Source: Planctomycetaceae bacterium (GTDB lineage Bacteria; Planctomycetota; Planctomycetia; Pirellulales; Pirellulaceae). Taken from it: 64,000 nucleotides of DNA. Shown piece after piece: positions 24,370-38,300 of this stretch. The notes under the pieces are model-generated. The model did no database searches and was not told the DNA's origin. It was given only the letters and a program-made list of their open reading frames with translations. The stretch covers positions 1 through 64,000 of the forward strand of contig QIKY01000371.1 in NCBI GenBank assembly GCA_003233175.1, in the 5' to 3' direction. How positions within the stretch are numbered: the stretch's first letter is position 1; each line of letters opens with the position of its first letter. The position numbers and the translations under genes are program-made.

Positions 24370-25617
24370 ATGTTGATCGAATTTCGAGTTGAAAACCACC
24401 GGTCGCTACGAGATGAACAATCGCTCACGTTGGAAGCCGCGCCGATTGGTGAAGCTTCCGACCCACGACCGCGTAGCGCTCTAGGGCATGACAAAAAGCT
24501 ACTGCCGGCAGCCGTGATCTATGGCGCCAATGCCAGCGGCAAGAGCAATGTGCTGGACGCTCTCGCCTTCATGCGCGACGCCGTTATCTTTTCACACCGA
24601 ATGTGGGAGCCTGAGGGCGGCACTCCGCGAACTGCGTTTGCCTGGGGAGGGCGACGCAATGAACCGTCGTTGTTTGAAGTCACTTTTTTGGTTGCTGGAA
24701 CCAAGTACGTCTACGGTTTTACGGTAGACGACGAAGCCGTTCAAGAAGAGTGGCTCTTCGCTTGGCCGAACAACCGCAAACAAGTATGGTTCGAGCGGGA
24801 AGGCGACCAGTTTCAGTTTGGTGAGCATTTGGCCGGGCCGAATGACGTCGTTGAAGAAGTCACTCGTTCGAACGCGCTGTTTCTCTCCGCCGCCGCTCAG
24901 CACGGACATAAACAGCTTATGCCGATTTTCATGTGGTTCGATGGGATCACCAGTGTAAATTTACAAAGTCGCAGGCATTCGATGCTCCGCTGGAGTTTTC
25001 CGTCTGAAGCCATCTTTTCGTATGACAATAAGCAGCTTTTACTTTTCCCAGAACTCGATCGAACTACGCGTATTCGGCAGCTACTGAAAGCGGCGGATTT
25101 TGGTATTGTTGACGTAAAGAGCGTTGAAATTGAAAAAGACTACCTAGGTCGTACGCAATGGCGAACGCTGTTGCAACACCAAGCCGGAGACGAAAACTCC
25201 TGGCTCGATTTGGAGGAGGAGTCGGCGGGAACGAAGACCCTCTTTCGCATGTCGCCTTCCGTTTTTCGAGCGCTCGAATTTGGTGGGCTCTTGCTGATCG
25301 ACGAATTGGAATCCAGCCTGCATCCTTTGCTGGGTTTGGCTATTTTGAAGATGTTTAACTGTCCCCAGACAAACCCCAACAATGCGCAGATCGTGTTCAC
25401 AACCCACGACACAAACCTGCTGGGCGCGACGCTTGGCGAACCGCCGCTGCGGCGCGATCAGATTTGGTTCACCGAGAAAGACAACGAAGGCGCCTCGAAG
25501 CTTTATCCGCTTACAGACTACAAACCTCGTAAGTCGGAAAATTTGGAGCGAGGTTATTTGCAGGGAAGATATGGCGCCATTCCGTTTCTGGGCGACATCG
25601 CATGGATAACGGAGTAA
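24370..25617 (+). CDS. AAA-family ATPase, RloA/AbiLi-like
   Basis: 415 residues. Walker A GANASGKSN (near 52-60) follows an N-terminal FRVENHRSLRDEQSLTLEA tract typical of OLD/RecF-like ABC ATPases that open with a beta-strand and 'N-F/H-R-S'. Walker B LLLIDELESSLHP is near 312-324, followed by FTTHDTNLL. This family is the ATPase half of RloAB/AbiL-type phage defence. The gene is followed by an RloB-like TOPRIM gene whose ATG at 25602 overlaps its last codons by 16 bp. The role in defence is inferred from family and pairing. Confidence 0.88.
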   Translation: MLIEFRVENHRSLRDEQSLTLEAAPIGEASDPRPRSALGHDKKLLPAAVIYGANASGKSNVLDALAFMRDAVIFSHRMWEPEGGTPRTAFAWGGRRNEPSLFEVTFLVAGTKYVYGFTVDDEAVQEEWLFAWPNNRKQVWFEREGDQFQFGEHLAGPNDVVEEVTRSNALFLSAAAQHGHKQLMPIFMWFDGITSVNLQSRRHSMLRWSFPSEAIFSYDNKQLLLFPELDRTTRIRQLLKAADFGIVDVKSVEIEKDYLGRTQWRTLLQHQAGDENSWLDLEEESAGTKTLFRMSPSVFRALEFGGLLLIDELESSLHPLLGLAILKMFNCPQTNPNNAQIVFTTHDTNLLGATLGEPPLRRDQIWFTEKDNEGASKLYPLTDYKPRKSENLERGYLQGRYGAIPFLGDIAWITE

Positions 25618-26247
25618 TTCGTCGTAGGAAAGAGAAACCGCAAGCGGCGCCCCGCCAGACAAGATCCTTATAAAAAACCCAAGCCGATCATTTTAATCGT
25701 TACCGAGGGCGAAGTCACGGAACCGGAATATCTCGAAGGTCTGAAAAGAGCTGTTAAGAATCCGCGAGTCGAAATCAAAGTGTTCGGCGGCATTGGTGTT
25801 CCGAGGACGCTGGTTGCATCGGCGAAAGAACGCAAGAAAGCAGCAGAGAAGCGAGCCCGGCGTGAGAAAGACGACAATCTTCTCTTCGATGAAGTGTGGT
25901 GTGTTTTTGATGTGGACGAGCATCCAAATATCCCCGACGCCACGCAAATGGCGGAAGACAACGACATTCAACTGGCAATTTCAAACCCGTGTTTTGAGCT
26001 TTGGCTGTACCTGCATTTTGCCGAGCAACCGGGGCTGAGGCATCGTCACGACTTACAACGCATGTTGAAAAAACACCTTCCGACATATGACAAGCACGTC
26101 GTATACTCCGACTACGCCGCAGGATATGGTGAAGCCGTAAAGCGGGCGACGCGATTGGAGGAGAACGCCAAGGCGAACAACGACGAAGGAAAAAATCCAA
26201 CAACGGGCGTCTGGCGGCTGACCGAGAGTATTCGCTCCGACGGCTAA
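25602..26247 (+). CDS. RloB/AbiLii-like TOPRIM protein, apparent +1 frameshift
   Basis: The main frame (from 25627) reads GKRNRKRRPARQDPYKKPKP, then ILIVTEGEVTEPEYLEGLK with the TOPRIM Glu, then CVFDVDEHPN with the D-x-D, and ends at 26247. This frame has no ATG, GTG or TTG between the ATPase stop (25617) and a GTG at 25780, which is after the catalytic Glu. An ATG at 25602 overlapping the ATPase gene reads MDNGVIRR and joins the RloB frame perfectly if one A near 25626 is skipped, giving about 214 residues. Either a frameshift mutation, an assembly error or a programmed +1 shift explains this. RloB proteins are predicted nucleases in AbiL-like defence. Confidence 0.78.
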
Positions 26248-26317
26248 TTCGCTTGAAATCCTTTTGCAGAAAAACTCTCGCTTCGGCGCCTTTCGGGAAA
26301 CAATCGCGGTGGACGCT

Positions 26318-29300
26318 TCACTGGCTTCCACTCGGCTTTCGCGTTTGAATCGTGAGCCGCTTGAGAACGACGTCGACGCGGGCGGTTGCATGTGAGGCAG
26401 CGCATTGGATGATGATCTCCTTGATCGGGGCTTCGCCCACCGGCCATGTTTCGAGCAGGCGAAAGTCATTGGAATTCGGCTCCGCGAACCAAGCCGAAAT
26501 CGTTGAGCCCTGGCGAACCAAACGTAGGCGACCGGCGGCGATGGAAATCGGCCAATGGCGGCTCTCATGGCTGGCCTTGCCGGCGAGCGTTTTGTGTCCG
26601 CGAACGGAGCGAACGTTCGTATTGCCGTTTTGGTCCACGCCGAGCGATGTTTCGACTCCCGGATTGGAAGCGGTATCTACCGCCGCTCGCAACACCAGAT
26701 AGGCGCCCCACCCTTCTTTCGGTTTCTGGATTTTGAAGCCTTCGAAGTCGAGCGTGATCACGCAATCTTCGCTGATCGGTTGGCGTAAATGAAGACGCGG
26801 CCGCTTCGCGTAGCCATCGGCGTTTTGCAGTAATAACCGCGTCCCACCTTCGACCGACGTAATTCCCGATACAGCGCCGCCCGGCTCCAGCCCCTTCGCT
26901 TGGAGTTTGCTGATCGGTTCGGTGAAGTCGAACGCCTGCAACTCAGGCCAGGCGGCGAATTGATTTTCGGCCGACGCCCGAGCCAGTTGCTGATCCTCGA
27001 CCGCCGGCAGTGTTTTCGGCCACTCTCCCCGATAAACAAGATTGCGAACGCGGCACTTTGTTTTATTTGAGTAGCGGAATAAGCCGAAATAGCGCTGCGC
27101 CGCCAGTTCGGTCAAGGTGACCGTGGCGACATCCTCACCGTTGACGGCGATTGTGAGTTGATCGCCTTTTAGGGAAAGCCGGTATCGATTCCAATCCCGC
27201 TGCTTGAGGGCGATCTTTTTCGCCGCGCCTTCGATCGGCGCGGAGTTGCCTGGCGCGAGGCCGTTCGTTTCGAATTGCGCGTCTGTCAGTAGATGCTTCT
27301 TTACTCCATCGGTGGAAATGAGTAACGCCGTGCGGCCAACGGCAGGATGGACCTCGGATTCTCCCGGAATGTAGTACGACTCGAACTCGATCACGCCGTC
27401 TTCCAACATCGGACGCTGATACATCAGCAAGCTCTGGCGGGGCGCGGCCAAAACGTTCTCGCGAAGCCGGCCTTGAATCTCACCGTCGGCCTTCTTCCAC
27501 GGAGCCGATTCGTTGTCCGCGTCTAAGGAAAGAGAATCGCCATACATGTCGGCTCGCCACGCGCCCCAACTGGCGAAATTGATGAGGTCGAGTTGGTCGG
27601 GAATCTTCGGGTTTCCGCTAATGCGAAGATTGCGAATGGAAGATTGGAAGCCCGCGTTATAAGCTTGCAGCACAAGCCATGGGTCGGGACGCTGCGAAAA
27701 CGATTCTTCATGAATTTGGGTTCCATTGACGAACGTTCTGACTTTGTTGTTTTTCACCACGATACGAAAGTCGGCCAGCCAGTTGCCCTGATTGGGAATC
27801 GTGATCTTGCCCGGCTCATCCTTGACGGCGTGCATGAGGTTGACCACGCGCGTGGCTTTGAAGTCGTAGCGGGGTTCGGCGGAGTGCATGCCGTAGGTGA
27901 TCGCGGCTTCACGGTATCCATGCATCGTACGTTGGACGTTTATTTCGAAGTCGCCTTCCAACGGCGACTGAAAAAAGAGTTGCCCCCAGGTTCCGCCGGG
28001 AATATGGTCGACCACGCCCGGCGAGTACTCCCACTCCGTATGCCGCAGCCCATTTTTGTGCATATCTGGCTTGTAATACGGAACATTCGCCCACTGCGTC
28101 AAACGCGGTTTGTTTGAGGTGGGCTGCGAACTCAGCCGCATGGCCTCATCGATATGGCCGCCGAGCATATTGGCCCACTTGTCCCACTTCCCGTCTTTCG
28201 CCTTGGTTTTGGCGTCGCGTTGTTTCAAGAGCAGTTGCTGCGACAGATCGAACGCGGCAAATTGCAATTCGGGATGCTTTGCTGCTTGCCAGGCAACCAC
28301 GAATTCGCTCGCTCGTTCATGAGGGCTCATGCTCTGCGGGAAGCCTTTCGCGGCCAATGCGTTGAGTTGCGCCATGCCTTGCCTCGCCGCGACAAAATCT
28401 TGCCGCTGCATCGCGAGCAGCGCCAAAAGCCCAATTTTGTTTCGCTGGCCGCTCTCGCTTGGCATATCGATTGCGGTAATTTGTGCGGCCAACTCAGCCA
28501 GCTTCCCTGTCTGCTGGGCAACCGACATCAGCTCCGTTGCCGGGCAGATTATCTGTTGCCGGGCCGAACCGGCGGACGAGACAAATTCAAAATACAGACG
28601 ATGATTCGCATGGTCGGGCGAAGCCAACACCCACGCGCGCAGTTCGTCGTAGGCCTGCTGTTCGGGTAATTGCCGAGCACGCGCTACAAGCGGCGCGGCA
28701 TCCTGAATAAAGAACCGCTCGCCGAGAATGTCGTGAAGCAAGCGACGATCGGCTGGCGTGTACTGTTTGTTGGAAGCCAGCATGTTATTGCGAATTTCCG
28801 CCGTGAGCGTTTCGGGCCAAAGGCCCGCCAACTTCAATTCGCGGACTCGCAACGACCGCCCTTTCCCGCGATAGAGCCCAACCTGCAAATCAATTTCCGG
28901 TTCAACGGTTCGTTCGTAAACCAGATCGCCGTTTAACACGACGCGAAGCGTACGCCCGGCGAGCGTCAACCCGACGCGGTTCCAATCGTCGGGCTTGAGC
29001 GGAAGCTTTTTTGGGCCGCGGCGCGCCGCAGGATTGGCCAGCCGGTTATCGTCGACGATGCCAAGCACCGGTTCATCCCAATCAGGGCGCGTCAGCCAAT
29101 GTTCGTCAACGCCAGCGGGTTCCAGCAGCAAGGCGATGCGGCCAATCGTGGGATGCGCCACCGATTCGCCAGGAGTATAAAAGAACTCATAGTGAAACGA
29201 TTCCTGGTCGCGAAGCGGCCGCTGGTAGTAGGCCCAACTTTGTGTTCGCGTACTTTTTCGGCCGACGAGCGCTCCGTCGGCGGCTTGCCAATCGAACGCG

Positions 29301-32300
29301 CTCGGCTCCGCTTGCTGCTGGCGAAGTTGAGAGTCGTACTGGTTTTCACTTTCAATCTTTAACGCCATCAAACGATGATGCGGCTGCGATTCGCCAAAGA
29401 AAGAAGTGTTCCAACCGTCCATTCGATCGCCGTTGATGAGCGACACTTCACGCGGAATCGTTGGGTTGCCGGTAATTCGCGGATTGCGGAACGTGGTGGC
29501 GCGGGCGTAGTCGGTGAAGAGCGTCAGCCAGGGGCTGGTGTCGCTGACTTCCTCTTCATAGACCAGGGCGTTGTTGAGGTACTGTCGCATTTTACCATCG
29601 GCAACTTGGATTTTGAGCGTCGTGAACCTCTCTAGCATGCCGCGAAGAGCCGCTGGCAAGTAGAGCGATTCATGGCCGCCGATCGACCAAAGAGGCATGC
29701 GCGAACCCCACTTTTGAGCTTCCACCACCGCTCCGCCGTAGCCAAAGTCGGCTTCGGCCCAGGAACCATAATACGCCTCGACGGTGAATTCGAAGTCGCC
29801 CGTCAGCGGATACGCGAAGCTGAGAAAATCTGAACCAGCGCCGCTAAGATGCGCGATCTGGCCTTCGTGAACCTCCCACCAAGGCTGGGTTCCGCCAGCG
29901 GTTATTTTCTTCGTACTGAACACCTGCCAATGCGCCAGTTGGGGATCGTCGCCGGGGCGGATCGTGGGCGGGTCGGTCTGGAATTCGCGCAGGGCAAGAT
30001 CGATCGGCAAATGTCCCAACACTCGGGCGTTGAGGGTGTTCCGAAACGCTTGATGCACCGAGACCAGATTTGCCCGGTAAAGCGGCGAGAATTGCGCCGA
30101 CTGCATACAAGCCCGGTAGACCAGATAATCGCTCATGCCGTCTGGCCGGGATTGACCCGGTTGCGGTTTCAATCGTTTGACGATGGTCGCGACAAGCGGT
30201 TCGATCACTTCCTTGCCGCGCTGGAAATCCCCCGTTTTTGCCAGCAGAATCGCGAACAGGAACGCTGCATTTTCCAGTTTCTTTTCGTAGGCGTCCTCGG
30301 CGAGGCCGCGCAATTCCTCAAGTCGTCCACTCTCCTCGGCGGCGGCCGCCAGTTCCGTGAAATTGCTCAACAGGTCGGTGGCATGGAGTTGGCCGTCACG
30401 CTTGCCAAGCTTCAAAAACGCTTGCGGCGCCCGCACCGGCTCGACCCAATCGGCGGTGAATCGAACGGTTTGCCGCCCCTTGGCGGGCAGCGTCCAATTG
30501 CGCCACGCCTCGTACCGTTGCTCGGCTGGAAGGCGGCTCATTTCTCGATAAATCACCGCCATCGCGATAGCGGTGCTTGGTCTTGAATAACGCGAAATCG
30601 AGAGATCGGCCACGCGGGCCATGTAGTCCAAGGCAATATGTGGCAAGCCGGTTTTGGCTGCTTCTTCGGCGATCGCGGCCAAGTCTTGCCGTTGCAGATG
30701 CTGCCGGTACGATCCACTGTGACTCGCATAGCGCGATTGCCGGCCAATAAGATATTTCTCGAAGAACTCGCTCACCTGTTGGGGGTCGGTGGCCAAGTGG
30801 CGATTCACTTTCGAGACCAAACGGCCCAGAGAAAGCTGGCCGTTGTTTGAACTGGCTGCCGCGGATTGCACGTTCATGTTGATCGCCGCTTGGAGGATTT
30901 CAAACGCCGGCTTCGCCAAACTTTCATGCTCCGACGCCGGCAACGCCGCATGGCAGGCCAGTTGCACAATCGGCGGCAAGCCGCGTTGCTTGACCTCTTT
31001 GGCCAACTCCACCAGAGCGGTTTTGGCGTCATCCAGTTTGTTCTGGGAAAGCGCCATTTGCGTTTGCAGGACCAACGCCGCTATTTTCGCGCGCGAGTTC
31101 TTCTTTCGCGCTTCGAGTTCCGCCGAAAGTTGTTCCGACTGGTCGGACCGCAGCGCCCATTGGACCAGCACTTCGCCCAGGCTGCTGACTTGCGCCTCGG
31201 AAAACAACTTCGAGGAATCGCCATACATGAGAATTTCGCCGGAACGATTTTCCGGCAGGACGATCGGCCGCAGCAGCGCATAAACCTCTTTCGCCGGATA
31301 AGCATCGCCTTGCCATTGGGCGATCACCTTGCGGAGCGACGTCGCGACTTCGGTTTCCAATTTTGCGAGGTTGGATTCCGCCGAGGTAGATCCGCCAAAA
31401 GCCGAGAATACGATCACGCCGCGGCCGCTGTTGGATGACGATTTCGCCACATCCTTTACCGGCATCCCGCCCCGCATCGCGGCTTGCACCGCCTTACGCG
31501 ACAGAGCCGGCATCTCGTTTTCCGCCGAGGCATGCCCGATATTGATCGCGAGGCGGAACTTGGAGAGCGTCAGCGGCGGAATGCGATGCGTTTTGGAGGG
31601 CGTTTTGCTCTTGGCGCCGCTTTGCGCCGCAACCGCCAACAGTTCCGCCCATTTCGCTTCGGCTTGTGGGCGGTCGTTGCGCTCCAGAGCGTTGTTGGCC
31701 CATTCGTGGAGGATGGCGGCGGTGTGTTGATTGTCAATCTGGCGGCGGGCCGCCTGAAGCGCGCGGGCGGCGAACGCCTCGCCGATTTCTTGCCGCTCTT
31801 TGGCGGCTAGGCATTCGCGGGCGATCAGCCAGAGCGGAACTTGCGCCAGCGCTTCTCGACGCTGGCGAGAGTTGGGGCGGCGCCCCGTTTTGATTGTTTC
31901 CAAAGGTTGCGATTCCAACGCCGCCAGCAACGCTCGCAGTGAATCGGGCGCCTGTTCGTGCTCAATGCGGAGCAGAAATGCGGCTTCCACGATACGCACC
32001 GAGAGGTCGGCGGGGTGCTCCGCTTGCAAAACGGCCAGCCGCTGGCGGATGCCGTCGACGACGGTCTTCTCTTTCGAAATCGCGACGAGCAAGTCGACCA
32101 GCGGACTCTCCATCGGCTTGGTTCGCGCGTCGTTGATCGAGGGAACGATCAGCAACAGGTCCAAGATCGGGGCGCCCTTGGCGAGTTTCTTCGGAACCGC
32201 CAAGAGTTGCGCCATCGCTTCGGGGGCATTGGCGGCATCGAGTGCGGCGAGCGCATCGTTCAGCCCCTTCGTAACTTGGTTCTTGAAATAATCTGGCTGA

Positions 32301-35300
32301 TTGCGTTGCCATTGGCCGGCCTGTTCGACAGCCTCGTCTTGCGAGAGCTCACGGAAAATGCGCACGGCGTCGACGGGGCTATCCAACTTCAACAACTGCC
32401 GCCCGGCCCAAACGGAGTTCTCGACTCGTTGGTAGGAAGAGTAAAACGGGTCGAAAGCATTTTCGCTCGGGCTGCGAAGTTGCTTCAGTAAAAGGTTTCG
32501 CGCTTCGTCGCTGCGCCCCATGTCGTCGTACAACTTGATCAGCTTCGCAACGGGCGAGTATTGCATCTGCTGCATCGAGTTGCCTTTTTTAATCGCCGCT
32601 TCGAGCAGTGTGATTGCCAGGGGGCGCGTCTCTGCAAACTGATCGAGTTCCTGGCCGATGATCCAACAGGCGGCAGACGGCATCGCCTTCAATGTTTCCT
32701 CATTGGAAACCAGCTTTTCGAGCCGCCGCCGGGCTTGTTGCTTTTGGTTTTCTTTTAGTTCGATCAAGCCCAGCATCGCTTCGCCGCCCAGCCACTGAGG
32801 CGCCTCTTGCAAACGCGTTTCGATCGCTTTACGAAAGTCGGGCAGGTTGTCGGTTCCATGCACTCCCTCAAGCACTTGGTGGAACTGAACGTTTACCTTC
32901 CCACCCTGGCTGTAGGACGAAATCTGAGTCAGCCCGTACCAGGGCGTCGTGGCGGCTTCGTTCACCGAGGGAACGACCGCACGCTTGCCAAGTTGGTAAA
33001 CCCGATCGAGCTTCCAGAGCTTAGGATTACTCAAGTTCGACATCATGTTGTTACGGTATTGCGGGAAAGCCTCGAACGCTTTCTCAAACAAGTTGAGCGC
33101 AAGCGTCATCTCGGCTTCGCTCGGCTCGCCGCGCCGGCCTCGCATGAGGTTCGTCACGAGGTTGATGACGTAATACGGCTGGCTGAACTGCTTCAAATTG
33201 ATTTTTTCAAACGCCTGGACCAAATCGAGAGAACGTTTGGCTTGCTCAAAGACTCGGCCGATTTGATACAGTTCTTCCGCAACCCATTGCGGTTTCTGTT
33301 TCAATAATTCCAGATACTGATCACAAGCTTCATCGTGTTTCCCCGTCGCGACAAAATGTTTGGCGAGTTGGTATCGAAAAACAACGGCGTCGGGGCGCGC
33401 CGCGACCGCCTTCACCAGCAGTGCTTCGACCTTCTCCCGATTGTTCGAAGATTCGTAATACTCGATCAACTTGGCGTAGAGTTGCGGCGAATTGGGGGAG
33501 CGTTCAAGCTGGCTTTCCAGCTTCGCGATCAACTCCTTCAACGCACCGGTGCGGTGGAGCAACTGCAGCGCCTGGGTTCGCATCTGGGAGTTGTTGCTGG
33601 TCCCGTATCGGAACGGATTTCGACCCGACGCGTTCATGTTCGATAACGGCGATTTCGTCCGGCGGAGAATCGTATGCGCCAACTGCCGGGCCAATTCGAT
33701 CTTGCCCTGCCCTTGATACAAGGTCATGAGCGAAGCCAGCGACGCGAGATCGTTGCTGGAGCGCCGTCGCACGCGCGACACCATCGCCTCGGCCATTTCG
33801 TGCATGCCCAGCCGACGCATCTGCTCGATTAAGGCCGACTGCGTTTTCGAGGCCAGCCGCAGGCCGAACAACCGTTCGGCCGCCTGGCGAGCCCGCTCGA
33901 CATCGCCCAATCGTTCGGCCAGATCCAGCACCAGAAGCTCGCGCCGCTGCACCAGTTTTTGGTCGCGCGGCGCGATCGCCTCGACGATTTCGAGGGCGTC
34001 TTCAAAGTTTCCCATCGCTTGATGCAGCGAAGCGATTTCCAGTCGAAATGCGAGGTCGTCGTTGCGCAACGCTCCCGCCGCCGACAACAACTCCAAGGCC
34101 TCGTCCTTCTCTTCCAGCCACCAGCGTGAATATGCCAGCATGAGAGTGGCGTATAGTTTGTCATCGTCGCCGGCGGCTAGCAACCGCTTCGCCAGATGTT
34201 CGGGCAGATCGTCGAGCACGTCGTTCCGTTTGAAGACTTCATACACTTCGCGGAGCAACATCAACGACGACGGGTCGACGTATTCGTTCGGCTGCGGGTA
34301 CTGAATCTGAGCTTGAATGTTTTCCTGCCCGTACTTGAGTTGAAAATACGTGCTGCGGCTGGTCGTGTTGGTTGCACTCCTCTTCCGCTTCTGTTGGCTC
34401 TGTTCAGCCCTTCTTTGCCGGGCGACTTCGGCGCCGATTTCGAGCGCGTGATCGAGCAGCGAGAGGATTTTCGCGTTTTCTTCCTGCGGCCCCAGATGCG
34501 CCATCCAATTCATCAATAAGTTCGCAGCGGGCGCGAGGGGATCAACCACTTTCGAGGCCCCGCCCGTTCGGCCAGCGGCGAGCGTCGAATTGTTCGGTCC
34601 CTTGGCGATATCCGCGTGGGCGGCTTCCAGCCATTTCGGAAACAGTTCGTCGATGCGGTCGTATTCTTCGTTCGCCAGGAAAAAATTCATGACGGCGGCG
34701 AGTTGCGCCGACGAGTCGGCGGCGTCGATCTGTTTTTGCAGCATTTGCCCGGCTTGCTCCGTGCGACCGGCGAGTTTCAGCTCTTCAATGACCGTGCCGG
34801 TAAACGCGCCGCCGGCAAGCACGTTGGATATTGGCGTCCAACTTCCACCGATTTGTACGTAGGTCTGCCCGCGAGAAATAATCACTCGGCCAAACGCCGC
34901 CGGGGTTGCTGTGCTGTCGGCCTCGGAAGTGAGTGCTTTGTAGCAGGCGAGCATCAGTTCGAGGTCATCTTCGGCGAGCGGCTTCTTTTGCGGTTTGGCG
35001 TTTCCTTGTTGGGCGACGAGTGCATTTTTTTGGTTGACGCCGCGCGTCATGAGCGACTGCAGGAAGAACTGTTGCGATTCGCGCCCGCCGGCTTTCGCCA
35101 ATCGACGGGCGACGGCGAAGATCGAATCCAAATTTCCGCGAAGTTGTTCGACGTACATCCAGTCGTAAATCGTCTCGCGGTTGGCGTCATCCGCCGTAGC
35201 GGCGGCGCTGATTTTCTGCAAACGATCCTCCCAGGCGTTGTTTTCGTCGACCGTGTTGTTTTCGTCGGCCTTCGTTTCTTGGCGGTTCTCCCGCTCCTGT

Positions 35301-38300
35301 TCGATACGCATCAGCCAGGCGTACGCCGCCATACGCGCTTCGCCGAAGGCGTTGGGCGTCCACACCGAAGTGGCGCCGCGCGAACCGCCGAAGTTGTTGT
35401 TTGTGTCAAGCCCCGCGGCGCGTCGGATTTGAGCAGACGAACCGAGCATGGCCAGCGGCGAGCGGCGCGTGGGTAGTCGCGACGAGACGCCCTGCCGGTT
35501 CTTCGAGCGGGCCTTGGAACGCGCCTGTTTGAACTTCTCCGCCGCCACGATGCCCATCGTTTCATGAACGGCATTGACTGCCAGCAAACGTTCGAAATGA
35601 ACCCGCGCCTCGGCGAATTTATCGAGCGACGCCCAAGCCACCGCCTCGCGATAGCGCAGCTCCCAATCGTCGCGCTGTTCGCTCAGCAACTGCTCGGTCA
35701 GGGAAATGACATTTTCATACGCCCCCTGCTTGAGTAGGGAATCGAGGTTTCGCAACCGCCGAATCGGATTTTCCTCGCGCTGCATCAGCTGCAATAAAAT
35801 CTCGCTGGCTTCATCGTGCAGGCCGCCCTCTTGAAGAAGCTTGGAGAGCCGAAACTCGGTTTCATGGCCCGGCGCGATCGCGGCGAGTTGCCGTTGGTAG
35901 TTGGTTGCCGCGTCGAGATCGGAGCCGGCTTCGCAAAGCTTCGAGAGTTGCTGGAGCAGGTTCGTGTCGCGCGTGTCGTCACTGAGCAGGCTTTCCAACT
36001 CTTGCCGGGCCGTTCCGTAATCGCCCGACGTCTGATGGGCCTGCGCCAGGCAAATGGTCATTGCTCGCCGCTTGTCTTCGCTGCGGCGGTCTCGTTTCAA
36101 ACGATCGAGCAGCTTGTCGAACTGATTGAGTTGCAGGTAGAGTTCGGTCAGTTTGACCGTCAAACTCGTTTGATCGTCTAGTTCGTCGGTCTTTTCGAAC
36201 GCCCGCCAATAAACTTCAATCGCCTCGTCGGTGCGGAATTGCCGCGAAAGGGCCGCCCCCAACGACATAATCAAATACGGTTCGGTAGGATTGATGCGCA
36301 CCGCCTTGCGGAGCGTTTTGACGCCTTCCTCCGCCTTGCCCAACTGAAAACAAAGCTGTGCATAGAACTCGTAGTTGTCGGTATTGCCCGGCGCCGACAC
36401 AATCAACTCGCGCGCGGCTTGCAACGCTTCGTCGGCTCGCCCCAACTGCGCCTCCAACCGCGCAACGTTCATCAGGTGGTCGCCCCGCGAGCGACGATCC
36501 ACAACCGCCAACCGCCGGTTCATCGCGGCGGCGCGGGCGAAATCGCCCGACAGTTCGGCAATGTGAGCGGCGGTCGACAGCGCAGAAATCGACTTGGGGT
36601 CTTTTTTCAAAGCGGTATCGATCGCTTCGGCGGCATCGGCCCAACGGTTGTCCGCCTGATAGTATCGGGCCAGCGTGCGCCATTGACTCGACGCCGCGTT
36701 TTTATCTTTTAGCACAACCGCCGCCAGCGCCGTGATTTCTTCATCCAAACTTCGGCTCGCGCGGAAGACTTCAATGCGTTGCGTGATCACCGACTCTTGT
36801 TCATCGGCCGTGGCGGCGAGTTTGTTGGCATGGTCGATGAAAGCCAGGGCTTGTTTGTACTCGCCACTGCGGGCGTGATAGTCGGCGGCTTTCAACTGGA
36901 GGGAAAAATCCTTGGGGTCGAGCCGGCAGGCGTCCGCGATTTGCGAGGCGGCTTCGTCGAGGTAGCCGAAACTGTTGTAAATTTCGGCCAGTCGGGCAAC
37001 GTTGCCAGCGGTATGGCGTTCGCCTTCGGCGATGGCGGTCCAGGTGGCGAGGGCGTCTTCGGGCCGCTTGAGAATGTGATAAAACTCGCCCAAATACTCG
37101 CGGTATTGCGGCTGATTCGGCGCCTGCGCCACCGCCTGTTGGTAGAGCGACAGCGCTTGGTCGTTCATGTTCGATTGGCGAAACAGGTCGGCAACCTGCG
37201 CGATCGTGATTGCATCGTCGGTGCGCGCGGCGAGAATTTTTTTCCAGATGCGAGTCGCTTCGGCTTGGCGTTTTTCAGGTGTTAGCTCCTTGTTTTTAAG
37301 AACGAGCTTTCCCCAATCCCGCAGAAAGTCGACGTTGCCCGGCGCCGACGCCAGCAGCAATTCGTATTGTTTGATCGCGTCGGGGTAACGTTGGTCGTCG
37401 ACCAGTTGATCGATGAACGCCTTCCGCAATTCCGAGCGCGTCGGCGCCAGTTTGAGCGCCTTTCGCATCCACTCGGCTGCTTCCGGCACACGCGCCGACG
37501 ACGCCAGGTATTTCGCCGCGCGAGCCATCGCGTCAACATCTTCAGGATGCGACGCGATCCACTTCTCGTAATATTCGACCAGCCCATCCTGATTCCCGTC
37601 GCGAACGAACACGTCTTCAATCCGCCGCCGCACATCGCGAAACAACCAGCCTTCAGGATTCAAATCGGCGATTAGTTTTTCGAAATCGGCGAGCCCTCCC
37701 TGGCGATCATTCTCGCGAATTTTCAACTCCGCGACTTCCATGCGAAACATCGTTCGCCGATAGTCGTCTTGAACGAGCTCGGCCAGCTTTTGATAGCGGG
37801 GCAAGGCTAGGGCGAATTCTCCTTCCTCCACCAACGTGATCGCGATTTGTTCCAACACGCGAGCGTCGTTGGGGAAGAGTGCTTCGAGGCGTTGCCAAAC
37901 CTGGAGGGCTTCCTCGGTTCGCTGCGCCCGCTGGTGGACGCGGCCCAACTGTTGAAAAATTTCGAGCAGATCGGTTCTTCGCGGCTGGCGTTCGATGGCC
38001 CGATTAAACGCGGCAACCGCTTTTTCGGGTTGGCCCAGCAGTAGTTGTGATTGCCCCAGGTAATAACTGGCCAGGGCGTCCTGGGGACGCAGCCGTTCGG
38101 CGTTTTGGAACGCCAGGATGGCGTCTGCGTCTTCGCCTCGGTGGGCGTCGAACAGACCCAGCAGCATCCAACCGACGCCATCTTGCGGAGAATCCTGGAC
38201 ATTTTTTCGTAATTTCCCCAAGAATGCATCCAGCGTGCCGAACTCAACGTGATGGCCATAGATACGATCCAGCGCCGTTCCGCGGCGAGGGTTCCGCTGG

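Noticed and set aside
24370-26247. Stop-codon readthrough fusion of RloA and RloB
   Set aside because: Both genes do share a frame across the TAA at 25615, but the ATG at 25602 with a one-base shift explains the junction better, and the family consists of two proteins.
29849-30586. Long plus-strand frames opposite the giant TPR gene (also 34616-35476, 32807-33307)
   Set aside because: They are antisense to a clear coding sequence and follow its codon pattern; none has recognisable motifs or an independent ribosome-binding site.
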